Shown piece after piece: positions 43,389-52,348 of a DNA stretch of 64,000 bases. A model generated the notes under the pieces. That model made no database searches. It had not been told where the DNA came from and was given only the letters and a program-made list of their open reading frames with translations. The position numbers and the translations under genes are program-made. Origin of the DNA: an uncultured Flavobacteriales bacterium (GTDB lineage Bacteria; Bacteroidota; Bacteroidia; CAIKAF01); assembly GCA_903825395.1 (NCBI GenBank), contig CAIKAF010000023.1, positions 124,001-188,000 on the forward strand, written 5' to 3'. Numbering within the stretch: position 1 is the stretch's first letter; every line of letters starts with the position of its first letter.

Positions 43389-45185
43389 TTAATACAAGCG
43401 GTGGTTTATAGAAAAACCACAGCCCAAGCCTCCATAGGTTTGGCGCAGCGCATGCTCCTGACTGTACACTGGGCTTAACCCCATGCGGACATCAAGGTGA
43501 ACGGCCGCCGACCAACGCCGCGACAGTTTCCATCCGGCCTTGAGCCTTGCTGTGGCATCAAACCCTACTCCATTCCACACATTTGGTTCTGCCGGGGTAG
43601 TCGGTGATATGTTGGTAGAACCGGTTGACATGTATGCCAAACCACGCCCTTCCATAAAGAAATTTATGGCCAGGCCAAGATCGGCTTGAGCAAACCAACG
43701 GCCACGCTCGTACCGATAGCCTATGGCAAGAGGCAGGCTGATGTATGAAGCCCTTGCAGAGTATGCAATCCGGGTGGTATCCAACTTGTCTTTTAATTCC
43801 GGCTTTTCATAGCTGTAAATTACAGTGGTGTCAACACCAAACTGGTTGGTAAAGCTGATGGTATCTGTTACAAAAACAGGCACAATCATTGAACTGTATG
43901 AAAAGTGCAAATCGCTTTGCTGATATGTCAGCCGAAGCATTCCAAGCCCGGTACGCACATACAAGGAACGAAATCCAAATTCAATTCCGGCCTGAACCTG
44001 ATATGAAAAATCGGGCGCTTGAAGTCTCGATTCCAAATCCTGATAGGCCTCCGGATTGAGCAATGCGCTTTTCTTCCCTTGATAATCGGGATTCTCGGAA
44101 AAATACATCTGGGTTGCCAAAGCAGTAACTTCCAACTGACCACGTACAGAAAAAGCAGCCGGGCGGCGCTGTGGACTGCGCAGATACACCTTGCCAATGT
44201 GAGGGCGTTTCCAATGGGTGTTGAAGGAACTCCAGCTGAATACAGGTTCAATGCGGCGGGCCTGATATTTTTCCCACATGGGCTCCAATGGCTCTAAATT
44301 GGCATGCTTTCGACCTTGATTTGTAGATTGACCGGCTTCTGAGACCACAGGCTTTTTCGTTCCAGACCTACCCTTGGACTGCGAATTGCGGGCAGTGCGA
44401 TTGCCTGTATTTTGACGGACATTCTTACCGGCATTTCGATTGGGAATGGCGGAATGGACCTGGCCTGCCCCTTGTTCTACAGGGGTATCGTCAGTCTCAT
44501 ATCCAAGCTCTGATGGTTCTGGGCTGTTGCCGGTTTGACCTTGTTTTTCTGTTCGCTCCAGCGCAATGGAATGGGAATTGGTCTCTTCCTGTTCGTTTCC
44601 TATAGCCACAGATTCGCCTTGATTTGAATTCAGTTGAGCCCGGTCTTGTTGATCTCCCTGAGCAGTTGAAATGGAATGAGCTTCGTTTGTTCCATTCGAC
44701 TCCGAGTTCAACCACAGCGTTGGCGCCAGGATGGAGGCAGAGCCGAAGAACAACAGCAATAGCAAGAGGGCGGCCACCCTTCTGCGCTTTCTAGCTTGAA
44801 GTTTCCGTTGAATTTGAACAAAGACGTGGTCAGAAGGCTGAATGCGGAACGAGGCTGCTTTTTCGCTCAGTTCGGGCAAATGAGAACCGTCTAGGCCCTG
44901 TTGAATTTTTGTGAACAAGCCCTCAGAAGGTTCCACGCGAAGCTGTTCAGCTTGTTCTTGCAGCACAGGGACTAAGGCCTCTGGCAATCCCGCCTGAATG
45001 GAAGCGAACAATCCTGCAGAAGGCTCTACTTTGAATGAGTCTGCAGATTCTTTTAAGCCGGGAATAGCCTGACCAGGCAGCTCCTTTTGGATCTGCCTGA
45101 AAATTCGGCCGGAAGGAGTCACTCTGAACTCCCCCGCACGCTTACGCAGAAGTTCGAACCACTTTACCGACATAGGGAATAGCAT
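43389..45185 (-). CDS. Sigma-factor-linked membrane protein: four N-terminal 31-residue repeats, one TM helix, C-terminal barrel-like domain
   Basis: A 598-residue protein. Residues 11-130 hold four tandem repeats of exactly 31 residues, with prolines at 24, 55, 86 and 117 and the pattern F-R-V-x-P-S-x-x-L-F-x-x-I-Q-x-x-L. A basic stretch and one transmembrane helix (about 137-155) follow, then a Ser/Gln/Asn-rich linker. The C-terminal 250 residues are barrel-like (FGFRSLYVRTGLGML, AQADLGLAINFF, GLGCGFSINHRLY). Its start overlaps the ECF sigma gene by 44 bp (or 32 bp from the second ATG). It probably acts as an anti-sigma or signal transducer; a related single motif occurs in many such Bacteroidota proteins. 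Confidence 0.7.
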   Translation of the reverse strand: MLFPMSVKWFELLRKRAGEFRVTPSGRIFRQIQKELPGQAIPGLKESADSFKVEPSAGLFASIQAGLPEALVPVLQEQAEQLRVEPSEGLFTKIQQGLDGSHLPELSEKAASFRIQPSDHVFVQIQRKLQARKRRRVAALLLLLLFFGSASILAPTLWLNSESNGTNEAHSISTAQGDQQDRAQLNSNQGESVAIGNEQEETNSHSIALERTEKQGQTGNSPEPSELGYETDDTPVEQGAGQVHSAIPNRNAGKNVRQNTGNRTARNSQSKGRSGTKKPVVSEAGQSTNQGRKHANLEPLEPMWEKYQARRIEPVFSWSSFNTHWKRPHIGKVYLRSPQRRPAAFSVRGQLEVTALATQMYFSENPDYQGKKSALLNPEAYQDLESRLQAPDFSYQVQAGIEFGFRSLYVRTGLGMLRLTYQQSDLHFSYSSMIVPVFVTDTISFTNQFGVDTTVIYSYEKPELKDKLDTTRIAYSARASYISLPLAIGYRYERGRWFAQADLGLAINFFMEGRGLAYMSTGSTNISPTTPAEPNVWNGVGFDATARLKAGWKLSRRWSAAVHLDVRMGLSPVYSQEHALRQTYGGLGCGFSINHRLY

Positions 45186-45726
45186 CTGTATTAAAACTCT
45201 CTTCTAAAATTTTTTTCAAGGCCGATTTGGCACGAACAAACTGAGAACGCGAAGTACTTTCGGTAATACCCAGCCGCTCTCCAATTTCTTTATGGCTTAA
45301 TCCTTCAATGGCAAATAGATTGAGTACCACACGGTATCCATCTGGAAGACGTGAAATGCACTCAAATAATTTTTCATGCTCCATGCTCCGTATCATTTCT
45401 GCCTCAGGATCTTCATTGTGAAATGCGGTGTAGGGCGTTACTTCTTCCGTAAACCCAAGGCGTTTTTGACTGCTTAAAAAATTCAGGGCCGTATTGATGG
45501 TTATTCGTTTCATCCAACCCTCGAAAGAGCCTTGATTGTTGAAAGACTCCATTCGAGTAAAAATCTTAATAAACGACTGCTGAAGAATCTCTTCCGCATC
45601 ATCTCGGCCGTTGGCATATCGAAAGCAAATGCCCAGCAATAGGGATGCATACCGGTCATAGAGCTCCCGTTGAGCCACCGGTTTGCCTTTAAGGCAATCT
45701 GATACGATATGGTCAAGCGGGCGCAT
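45142..45726 (-). CDS. ECF-type RNA polymerase sigma factor
   Basis: A 194-residue sigma-70 group 4 factor. Region 2 is seen in AQRELYDRYASLLLGICFRYANGRDDAEEILQ... and GSFEGWMKRITINTALNFL, and region 4 in LPDGYRVVLNLFAIEG and LSHKEIGERLGITESTSRSQ. Its 3' end overlaps the repeat-bearing membrane protein, the usual sigma/anti-sigma coupling. TATCTTTG ends 4 nt before the ATG, suggesting a leaderless mRNA. The stimulus is unknown. Confidence 0.93.
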   Translation of the reverse strand: MRPLDHIVSDCLKGKPVAQRELYDRYASLLLGICFRYANGRDDAEEILQQSFIKIFTRMESFNNQGSFEGWMKRITINTALNFLSSQKRLGFTEEVTPYTAFHNEDPEAEMIRSMEHEKLFECISRLPDGYRVVLNLFAIEGLSHKEIGERLGITESTSRSQFVRAKSALKKILEESFNTDAIPYVGKVVRTSA

Positions 45727-45730
45727 AATT

Positions 45731-45738
45731 CAAAGATA
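45731..45738 (-). promoter_or_regulatory. -7 promoter box ending 4 nt before the ECF sigma ATG
   Basis: On the minus strand TATCTTTG fits TAnnTTTG exactly, and AATT separates it from the ATG at 45726. No -33 box was evident. Confidence 0.5.
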
Positions 45739-45750
45739 AGTCAACCGCGA

Positions 45751-47196
45751 TTAAGGTGTTAAGGTAAATCGAACAAATCGGCCATTGGGCCAGGAAAGGA
45801 CATAGGTTCCGGGGGGTAAATCACCAATGCTTAGTTGGGCGTTGTGTTCCAATTTCCGGGAGCCTAATTGTTGTCCTCGCTCATTGGTCAAAAGGGCTTC
45901 CATTCCGAGCATATCGGCTGGCAAGCTTGACAAATGAAGGGTTTTGCCTGAACATGGATTTGGAAAGGCCATTGGCTCTTTTTCATCTCCTCCAAATTCA
46001 ACCACAGAGGTGGCCTCCTGATGGCTATACCCAAAATAGTAAGCGGGAGTTTGATTGATGGTGCTAAACAATCCGGCCACAAACAAGGTGCCATTGATTT
46101 CCAATACATCTTGGACGGTAGAATCGGCGAAGCTATCTCCGGTCAGGCCAACCCCTGCATCCAATCTAAGCATATTTCTTCCGGGACGGGTATTGGGATC
46201 TAAGGGTTGATATAAGAAATTGCCGCTGGCATAGAGTTGCCTGATTGAGAAATAATCGGGGTGATGGTTTTCTATGCTTTTGATTTTCCAAAAGCCCATG
46301 GATGCCAGTTGGGTAGGAGAAAAGGTTGATGTATTGTTGAAAAAATCGAGGGTAATTAAATTGTTCCATTGGTTGTTGACCAGTTTTGCCAAACCAAAGG
46401 TGTCGTAGCCCGACAATAAAGCTCCGCCGGCATACAATTCATTTTGAAACACCTCCATAGAATATACTGGAGCTCCGGGGCTTCCGGGGGCCCATCCGTT
46501 GCTGCCATCCCAACCAAACACATGCAGACTGGGCATAATTCCGCTGTGGTTAAATTCTCCTCCTACCATTAGTTTTCCTTGCCATTCAACCATCGTTCTT
46601 ACCACTCCGTTAAAAGCAAATCCGGGACTAATCCAAGATCCGTCTGTGTACTTTGCGATGAACGAAAGTTGATTGCCGCTCATGTTAATCGCAAAATTCC
46701 CGCCGGCGAACAATTTATTTTGATACACCTGTAAGCACAAAACCTTAGCCCCAAGAGTGCCGACAGGCTCCCAACCGTTTGCGCCCAATCGACAAACCCC
46801 GTATGTTTTACCGTCCGACCAGTTGAAATCACCGCCCGCATACAGCGTATCGTTAAAAAATATCAAATCGTTTACTGCCCCTGGCAGTCCACCTGCCACC
46901 TCAAACCACTGATTGGTACCTGGATTATAGCCTGCCACATGCCCATCTCCTTGAGTGGTGCCGGCTAAAAATGAGGTAAATGATCCACCCACAAAAATCA
47001 GTCCGCTGGCGCTGTCGTATTCCATGGTTAGCACTGGTCCGTTGGGACCTCCTGTAACGCCATAAAAGACACTTAAGCCGGGGGCCTGTTCCGGATCTCC
47101 CCCGTTTTGGCAGACCACACGACCTTCCAACGCATGGCCTGCCGTAACAAACAGGGGAATAAGAAATGCTGAGAACAGCAAAAAAGTATATCGCAA
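45751..47196 (-). CDS. T9SS-secreted beta-propeller-like protein
   Basis: A protein of about 480 residues with a hydrophobic signal segment (TFLLFSAFLIPLFVTAG). The start is uncertain: TTG at 47196 gives a normal signal peptide, but the frame stays open to a TTG at 47259 and no ATG is available. The body has repeated blade-like units ending in LYAGGDF, LFAGGNF, LMVGGEF and LYAGGAL, typical of kelch-like or delta-60-like propellers. The C-terminus (AFPNPCSGKTLHL, LPPGTYVLSW) is a T9SS type A sorting domain. It lies 24 bp upstream of the sigma gene on the same strand. Confidence 0.78.
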   Translation of the reverse strand: MRYTFLLFSAFLIPLFVTAGHALEGRVVCQNGGDPEQAPGLSVFYGVTGGPNGPVLTMEYDSASGLIFVGGSFTSFLAGTTQGDGHVAGYNPGTNQWFEVAGGLPGAVNDLIFFNDTLYAGGDFNWSDGKTYGVCRLGANGWEPVGTLGAKVLCLQVYQNKLFAGGNFAINMSGNQLSFIAKYTDGSWISPGFAFNGVVRTMVEWQGKLMVGGEFNHSGIMPSLHVFGWDGSNGWAPGSPGAPVYSMEVFQNELYAGGALLSGYDTFGLAKLVNNQWNNLITLDFFNNTSTFSPTQLASMGFWKIKSIENHHPDYFSIRQLYASGNFLYQPLDPNTRPGRNMLRLDAGVGLTGDSFADSTVQDVLEINGTLFVAGLFSTINQTPAYYFGYSHQEATSVVEFGGDEKEPMAFPNPCSGKTLHLSSLPADMLGMEALLTNERGQQLGSRKLEHNAQLSIGDLPPGTYVLSWPNGRFVRFTLTP

Positions 47197-47270
47197 AATG
47201 CAATTCACGCAGTGTAGACAAGTAAAAGTTAAAAACGCTGCGTTACTTTGTAAGAACAAGTTGCTGGCCT

Positions 47271-48260
47271 ATGACTTCCCCTCCTCTACATATTTTACTC
47301 ACTGGCGGTCGTGGTTTTCTTGGACAGCACATTGCCAAATTGCTGTTGCAAGCTGGGCATCGGGTACAGATTTTTCAGAGAGCCCCAACAGCACCCATGG
47401 CCGATCATCCCAATTTAAGCTATTGCACGGGAGACTTAACCGATTTTTTTGATGTTCAAGAAGCTATAGAAGGTAAAGATTTGGTTGTTCATGCCGGAGG
47501 TCGGGTATCGTTTCGACGCTTGGACCGTGCCGATGTTTGGAGGAACAATCTGGAGGGCACCACCACCCTTGTGCAAGCCATGCTCAATGCCCCGGCACCG
47601 GCTCGCTTAATTCACATCAGCTCTATTGCGGCTTTGGGAAGAAGCTTTCGGCCAAGTTTGGTCAACGAATCTCAAATTTGGAAAACCGACCCGGCGAACA
47701 CCTGGTATGCATACAGCAAATACAAAGCAGAATTGGAAGTTTGGCGGGCGGCAGAAGAGGGATTGGCTACAACCATTTTAAACCCGGCCGTCATTTTAGG
47801 CCCGGGCCCCTGGACAACTGGAACGGGTCAACTATTCAACCACATGCACGGTGGATTAAGTTGGTATCCGGGCGGCGAAACCGGCTTTGTTGATGTACGT
47901 GATGTTGCCCTGGCCGTTCTTCAGGAAATTTCAACTCCTTCCATCGGAAAACGGTACATTCTAGCCTCAGAAAATGCAAGCTGGCAATCGGTTTTAAATC
48001 AAATTGCCACCGCCCTACAAGTGCCGCCTCCAACCCGGAAAATTCCATCCAAAGCCATATTGCCCCTGGCAAAATCCTTGGAATGGATGCTCACAGCCCT
48101 GTCTATGCCATCGCCACTGCCCTACGAAATTCTGCTCAACTCTTCCCTTAAGCACACCTACGCTTCAGATGCATTCCTTCAGGCCCACCCCGAATTCAGA
48201 TTCAGGCCTTTAGCGACCACCATCCAAGAAACGGCCGAAGCCTATTTACAGCAGCTATGA
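47271..48260 (+). CDS. Extended SDR (NAD-dependent epimerase/dehydratase family)
   Basis: A 329-residue Rossmann enzyme. TGGRGFLGQHIAKLL at about residues 11-25 binds NAD(P); HISSIAALG and the catalytic YSKYKAE (about residue 149) follow. It resembles dihydroflavonol reductase-like or 3-beta-HSD-like extended SDRs (DLVVHAGGRVSF, VDVRDVA). Substrate not determinable. It overlaps rdgB by 4 bp. Confidence 0.85.
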   Translation: MTSPPLHILLTGGRGFLGQHIAKLLLQAGHRVQIFQRAPTAPMADHPNLSYCTGDLTDFFDVQEAIEGKDLVVHAGGRVSFRRLDRADVWRNNLEGTTTLVQAMLNAPAPARLIHISSIAALGRSFRPSLVNESQIWKTDPANTWYAYSKYKAELEVWRAAEEGLATTILNPAVILGPGPWTTGTGQLFNHMHGGLSWYPGGETGFVDVRDVALAVLQEISTPSIGKRYILASENASWQSVLNQIATALQVPPPTRKIPSKAILPLAKSLEWMLTALSMPSPLPYEILLNSSLKHTYASDAFLQAHPEFRFRPLATTIQETAEAYLQQL

Positions 48261-48850
48261 ATCCCACCACGATCCCAAAAATCCTGGTTTCCAGCCGAAA
48301 CCCACACAAGCGGCATGAAATACAGGCCATACTTGAAAACCGGTTTCAGGTCATTGGCCCTGAGGACATTGGATTTAATGAGGAGGTCGAAGAATCAGGA
48401 GCAACATTGGAAGAAAATGCACGGATTAAAGCTCTGGCCGTTGCAGATTGGGGCGGCCCCGTACTGGCCGATGACAGCGGCTTAGAAATTGAGGCCTTGG
48501 GAGGGGGCCCCGGCGTGCATTCAGCTCGCTTTGCAGGCTCCAAGTCCACCGACCTCCAAAACATTCAAAAGGTGCTTAAAATGATGGAAGGGATAAGCAA
48601 CCGCCGAGCTCAATTCAGTACCGTTTTGGCTTATTTTGATGGACAAAACCTTACAACGTTTAAAGGCTCCGTTTCTGGAACCATCCTTTTGCAACCCCGA
48701 GGAAACGATGGATTTGGCTACGACCCCATTTTCGTTGCGGACGGACATACAAAATCCTTTTCTGAATTGAGTCCAGCTAAAAAAAACAGCCTTTCCCACC
48801 GAAAAAAAGCCTTAGATGCCTGGCTGAATTTTTTAGACCTTTACCTCTAA
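48257..48850 (+). CDS. rdgB: Non-canonical purine NTP pyrophosphatase, RdgB/HAM1 family
   Basis: A 197-residue enzyme that removes ITP and XTP from the nucleotide pool. The signature stretches are SSRNPHKRHEIQAIL at the N-terminus, LADDSGLEIEALGGGPGVHS in the middle, then GNDGFGYDPIFV and SHRKKAL near the C-terminus. All catalytic and base-binding motifs are present. The 4-bp overlap implies coupling with the SDR gene. Confidence 0.95.
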   Translation: MNPTTIPKILVSSRNPHKRHEIQAILENRFQVIGPEDIGFNEEVEESGATLEENARIKALAVADWGGPVLADDSGLEIEALGGGPGVHSARFAGSKSTDLQNIQKVLKMMEGISNRRAQFSTVLAYFDGQNLTTFKGSVSGTILLQPRGNDGFGYDPIFVADGHTKSFSELSPAKKNSLSHRKKALDAWLNFLDLYL

Positions 48851-48881
48851 ATTTAAGCGTATTATTCCAAAGTACATCCAA

Positions 48882-50330
48882 ATGGAAAATTCATTTTATC
48901 TGTCCTCTTTAAGATCGATAATCATGGGCGCAGGCCTGTTCATTATTTCCTTTCCTTTTGCTTCTGCACAGCACCTTAGCATATCAGATTCGGCCGCCAT
49001 TCGTAAAATTTACGACCAAGCACTGGTATCAGGAAAAGCCTATGAGAACCTTAGAACGCTGTGCAAAGAAGCGCCCGGAAGGTTGAGTGGAAGCGCCAAT
49101 GCCGAAAAAGCTGTTCATCTAACGGCCCAAATGCTTCGTGAAGCAGGAGCCGACACCGTTTGGCTTCAACCCGTTCAGGTTCCTGCTTGGGAAAGGGGAG
49201 AAACCCAGGCCATTTTAAAAGTTAGCGGATCGGAACGAAATTTAGAGGCCGTAACGCTGGGGGGATCGGTTGGAACCAATAACCAATGGATTGAAGCTGA
49301 GGTCATTGAATTGCCGGGCATAGAGGCACTAAAAATGGCCAAAGAAGAGCAGATCAGGGGGAAAATCGTCTTTTTGAATGAAGCTATGAATCCACGCAAT
49401 GTCAACACCTTTGCATCTTATGGAGCCTGCGGGGGCAACCGCGTTTTTGGAGCCGACGAAGCAGGGAAAAAAGGGGCTGTCGCTGTTTTGGTACGTTCAT
49501 TAACCTTGAGCCATGACCATCATCCGCATACTGGGGTAATGATTTACCGTTCGGAACAAAAAATACCTGGATTGGCCGTTTCTACAGCCGAGGCAAAAAC
49601 CTTATCTGAACTACTGGCGAAAAACACCCGGCTACGGGTGGCCCTAAAGTTGAGTTGCCGCGACCTGGGCTTTAAACCCTCATTTAATGTAATAGCCGAA
49701 CTTCGGGGGCGAAAATTTCCACAAGAAATTGTAGTGGCCGGCGGACATTTAGACAGCTGGGACACCGGTGAGGGCGCCCACGATGATGGAGCCGGCTGCA
49801 TCCACAGCATTGAAACCCTTCGCATATTGGCTCAACTGCCATTTCGCCCAGATCGAACCTTCAGGTGTGTTCTATTTATGAACGAAGAAAATGGGGGGAT
49901 GGGTGCCGATGCCTATGCGAAATTGGCCGAGCAGGAGCAAAAGCGCGGCATTCGACACATTGCCGCCATTGAGTCCGATCGCGGCGGGTTTACTCCTCGT
50001 GGATTTTCTTTCGAAACCCAAGGTTTAGGGGCTGCGAAGGCTCAAGCATTTCTAGACCGTTTTTCGCATGAATTGCATCCCTATCAGCTGCAGCTGATTA
50101 CCAAAGAAGGCAGCGGTGCAGATGTAGGAAAACTGCAATCGACCGGAGCGGCGTTGTTTGGATTTTTGCCGGATTCTCAGCGTTATTTTGATGTTCACCA
50201 TGCAGAAACCGATCGGTTTGAAAATGTCCACAAGCGAGAATTGGAGCTGGGTGCCGCTGCCGTAGCATCGTTAAGTTATTTGCTAAGCCAGCATGGCTTG
50301 GAATTGCCGAAGGGCAAAAAAGGGGATTGA
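48882..50330 (+). CDS. Secreted M28 family carboxypeptidase Q-like peptidase
   Basis: A 482-residue exported metallopeptidase. Signal peptide ends near FASAQ. A PA-like insert (about residues 130-270) precedes the catalytic half with GGHLDSWDTGEGAHDDGAG, FMNEENGGMGADAY, IESDRGG and FDVHHAETDR, which give the two-zinc site. This motif set is that of plasma glutamate carboxypeptidase/carboxypeptidase Q. It probably releases amino acids from peptides outside the cytoplasm. It begins 31 bp after rdgB. Confidence 0.92.
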   Translation: MENSFYLSSLRSIIMGAGLFIISFPFASAQHLSISDSAAIRKIYDQALVSGKAYENLRTLCKEAPGRLSGSANAEKAVHLTAQMLREAGADTVWLQPVQVPAWERGETQAILKVSGSERNLEAVTLGGSVGTNNQWIEAEVIELPGIEALKMAKEEQIRGKIVFLNEAMNPRNVNTFASYGACGGNRVFGADEAGKKGAVAVLVRSLTLSHDHHPHTGVMIYRSEQKIPGLAVSTAEAKTLSELLAKNTRLRVALKLSCRDLGFKPSFNVIAELRGRKFPQEIVVAGGHLDSWDTGEGAHDDGAGCIHSIETLRILAQLPFRPDRTFRCVLFMNEENGGMGADAYAKLAEQEQKRGIRHIAAIESDRGGFTPRGFSFETQGLGAAKAQAFLDRFSHELHPYQLQLITKEGSGADVGKLQSTGAALFGFLPDSQRYFDVHHAETDRFENVHKRELELGAAAVASLSYLLSQHGLELPKGKKGD

Positions 50331-50454
50331 ATTTTCACTGTGAATTTAGGTGGAGTTTAGGGTAGGTTCCTTCTTCCTAAAATTGGATATCGAGTAAACT
50401 CTTTTCAACGGCACTTGATTGGGAGAGTAAAAACAAATCGTTCTTCTCATGACT

Positions 50455-50602
50455 CCGCATGCGGCAGGGATTGAAGAGGCTAGCCCGCATGGTGGGCGTG
50501 GTGCTGCCCGCGTGGCGCGGAGGCGACCTTGGGAGCCACCGCAAGCCCGCTGGGCAGCCCACCGGCCACCGAGGACTAGCCCTGAAAGCCCGTCTGCCGC
50601 CC
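50455..50602 (-). repeat. Palindromic GC-rich intergenic element, copy H
   Basis: Begins GCATGCGGCAGGGATTGAAG and ends GCCCGTCTGCCGCCCAAATT. Outer arms GGCTAG and CTAGCC pair; inner arms include GGGCAGC and GCTGCCC, different from the GGGCCAG/CTGGCCC of copy C. Apex GGCGACCTTGGGAGCC. It lies between convergent genes. Confidence 0.9.
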
Positions 50603-50833
50603 AAATTAATCTATGTAAGCCTATCTTAAAAAGGGGCAAAGCGATACCTCAACCTGCATGTAGGCTGCCGACATCTTCCCCCTGGGGGGAATTTTCGAGC
50701 CCCCTCAGGAAAGGTACGAAATCGTTTAAAATTACCCGTTTCATAAACGTTTAAAAACGGATAATCCCGAAACCCCTTAAATACAAAGAGATTCAGATGC
50801 TTCTTGTACAATTGGGCTGCTGCCACAAGGGCA
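50603..50833. other. Intergenic stretch without a recognised gene
   Basis: The remainder of the 548-bp gap after element H. A short GC inverted repeat (CCCCCTGGGGGG) lies near 50680-50691, followed by A+T-rich sequence up to the gdhA terminator. A 66-codon minus-strand frame crosses it but lacks convincing coding character. No RNA family was recognised. Confidence 0.5.
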
Positions 50834-50859
50834 TAAAAAAAGGGCCTTCCGGCCCTTTA
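50834..50859 (-). terminator. Intrinsic terminator of glutamate dehydrogenase gene
   Basis: On the minus strand AAAGGGCC-GGAA-GGCCCTTT forms a perfect 8-bp stem with a GNRA-like loop and runs into TTTT. It follows the gdhA stop by 19 bp. Confidence 0.88.
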
Positions 50860-50878
50860 ATATTGAAGTTCCTAATGA

Positions 50879-52309
50879 TCAAGGGAAAATACCCATCATT
50901 TCATAGCTAACAGCAATTTTCTCGATGGCCGTAACAAAGGCGGCAGTGCGCAAATTCTTAATGCCATCGTGCTTTAAATAAGTGGCCCGAATTTGATCGT
51001 AGGCGGTAATCATGGATTCTTCCAAGCCGCTGTATACCAAATCCTGCTCATCAGCTCCACGGTCAAGCACCTTCTTTTGGCTTTCTGTTAGGGCCTTTCC
51101 GGTAGAACTTTCAATGGCCTGAATGATGCTGTTGTTCATGTTCTGTTGATAGCGTTTTTCCATACGGCCAAAGCGAACGTGAGACAGATTTTTAAGCCAT
51201 TCGAAATAAGACACGGTAACGCCACCCGCATTCATATAAATGTCGGGGATGATCATTCCGCCGCGGGCAGTAATTATGTCTTCGGCATCTGGAGTAACGG
51301 GGCCGTTCGCGCCTTCAGAAATAATTTTAGCTTTTACCCGAGCGGCATTGCTGCCATTAATTTGGTTTTCAAGAGCAGCTGGAATTAACACATCGCACTC
51401 GACCTCCAACACATCCGTATTGTTTGGAAGTGCTTTAGAGCCTGGATATCCATGCAGAGTACCTTTGGCTGAAAAATAAGCCTTTGCCTCTGTGGGATCT
51501 ATGCCATTGGCATCGTAAATGGAGCTATTGTATTCGCCAAGAGAAACAATTTTAGCACCACCTTCAAAGAAGAACTTTGCAGCATGATAGCCAACGTTTC
51601 CTAGTCCTTGAACCGCCACTGTTTTACCCTCTAAGCCGGGAGTTAGACCCAATTTTTTCATGTCTTCTTCAAAAGACATGGCATATCTTGTACCATAAAA
51701 TACGCCCAATCCGGTAGCCTCGCGGCGACCGCGAATACCGCCTTGAGAAACGGGTTTGCCGGTAACACAACCAAGGGCGTTCAATTCGCCCATAGAGAAG
51801 GCAGCATAGGTATCGGCCATCCAAGCCATTTCGCGTTCACCTGTACCATAATCGGGGGCAGGCACATCAATACCAGGGCCAATAAAATTCTTTTTAACCA
51901 ATTCGGTGGTGTAGCGGCGTGTGATTCGTTCCAATTCATCCACACTGTACTCTCTAGGATTAATGGTAATTCCACCTTTTGCGCCTCCAAATGGCACGTC
52001 AACGATGGCGCATTTGTAGGTCATTAGGGCGGCTAAGGCCATTACTTCATCTTGGTTCACATTTTCGTTGTAGCGAATTCCGCCTTTGGTCGGCAATTTG
52101 TGGTGGCTGTGTTCCACACGATAGGCTTCAACAACCTCAATTCCTCGGCTTGTTTTAACGGGGAATCGCATTTTATACACTGAATTACAGTGTTTAATCT
52201 GCTCTAAAATACCTTCAGGGGCATTGACAAAAGAGGCCGCATAATCGAAATAGCGAATTACATCCTCAAAAAATGAATGGTGTTTTTGGGCGTCGGTTTG
52301 ATTGGACAT
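50879..52309 (-). CDS. gdhA: Glutamate dehydrogenase (Glu/Leu/Phe/Val dehydrogenase family)
   Basis: A 476-residue enzyme that interconverts glutamate with 2-oxoglutarate and ammonia. [20 protein letters not shown] and [17 protein letters not shown] carry the catalytic lysines at about residues 75-120. [17 protein letters not shown] (about 232-248) is the Rossmann motif. Coenzyme preference cannot be settled by eye. A TACATTTG box lies 23 nt before the ATG and a strong terminator follows, so it can be transcribed alone. Confidence 0.95.
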   Translation of the reverse strand: MSNQTDAQKHHSFFEDVIRYFDYAASFVNAPEGILEQIKHCNSVYKMRFPVKTSRGIEVVEAYRVEHSHHKLPTKGGIRYNENVNQDEVMALAALMTYKCAIVDVPFGGAKGGITINPREYSVDELERITRRYTTELVKKNFIGPGIDVPAPDYGTGEREMAWMADTYAAFSMGELNALGCVTGKPVSQGGIRGRREATGLGVFYGTRYAMSFEEDMKKLGLTPGLEGKTVAVQGLGNVGYHAAKFFFEGGAKIVSLGEYNSSIYDANGIDPTEAKAYFSAKGTLHGYPGSKALPNNTDVLEVECDVLIPAALENQINGSNAARVKAKIISEGANGPVTPDAEDIITARGGMIIPDIYMNAGGVTVSYFEWLKNLSHVRFGRMEKRYQQNMNNSIIQAIESSTGKALTESQKKVLDRGADEQDLVYSGLEESMITAYDQIRATYLKHDGIKNLRTAAFVTAIEKIAVSYEMMGIFP

Positions 52310-52332
52310 AAAAACAGGTGTTAATTTGAATA

Positions 52333-52340
52333 CAAATGTA
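52333..52340 (-). promoter_or_regulatory. -7 promoter box of gdhA
   Basis: On the minus strand TACATTTG matches TAnnTTTG and ends 23 nt before the ATG at 52309, within the short gap after the TonB-dependent receptor gene. Confidence 0.5.
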
Positions 52341-52348
52341 TATTTTCC

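Noticed and set aside
50626-50826. 66-codon minus-strand frame after gdhA
   Set aside because: It lies beyond the gdhA terminator, with low-complexity arginine/phenylalanine content and no promoter or homology that I can see.
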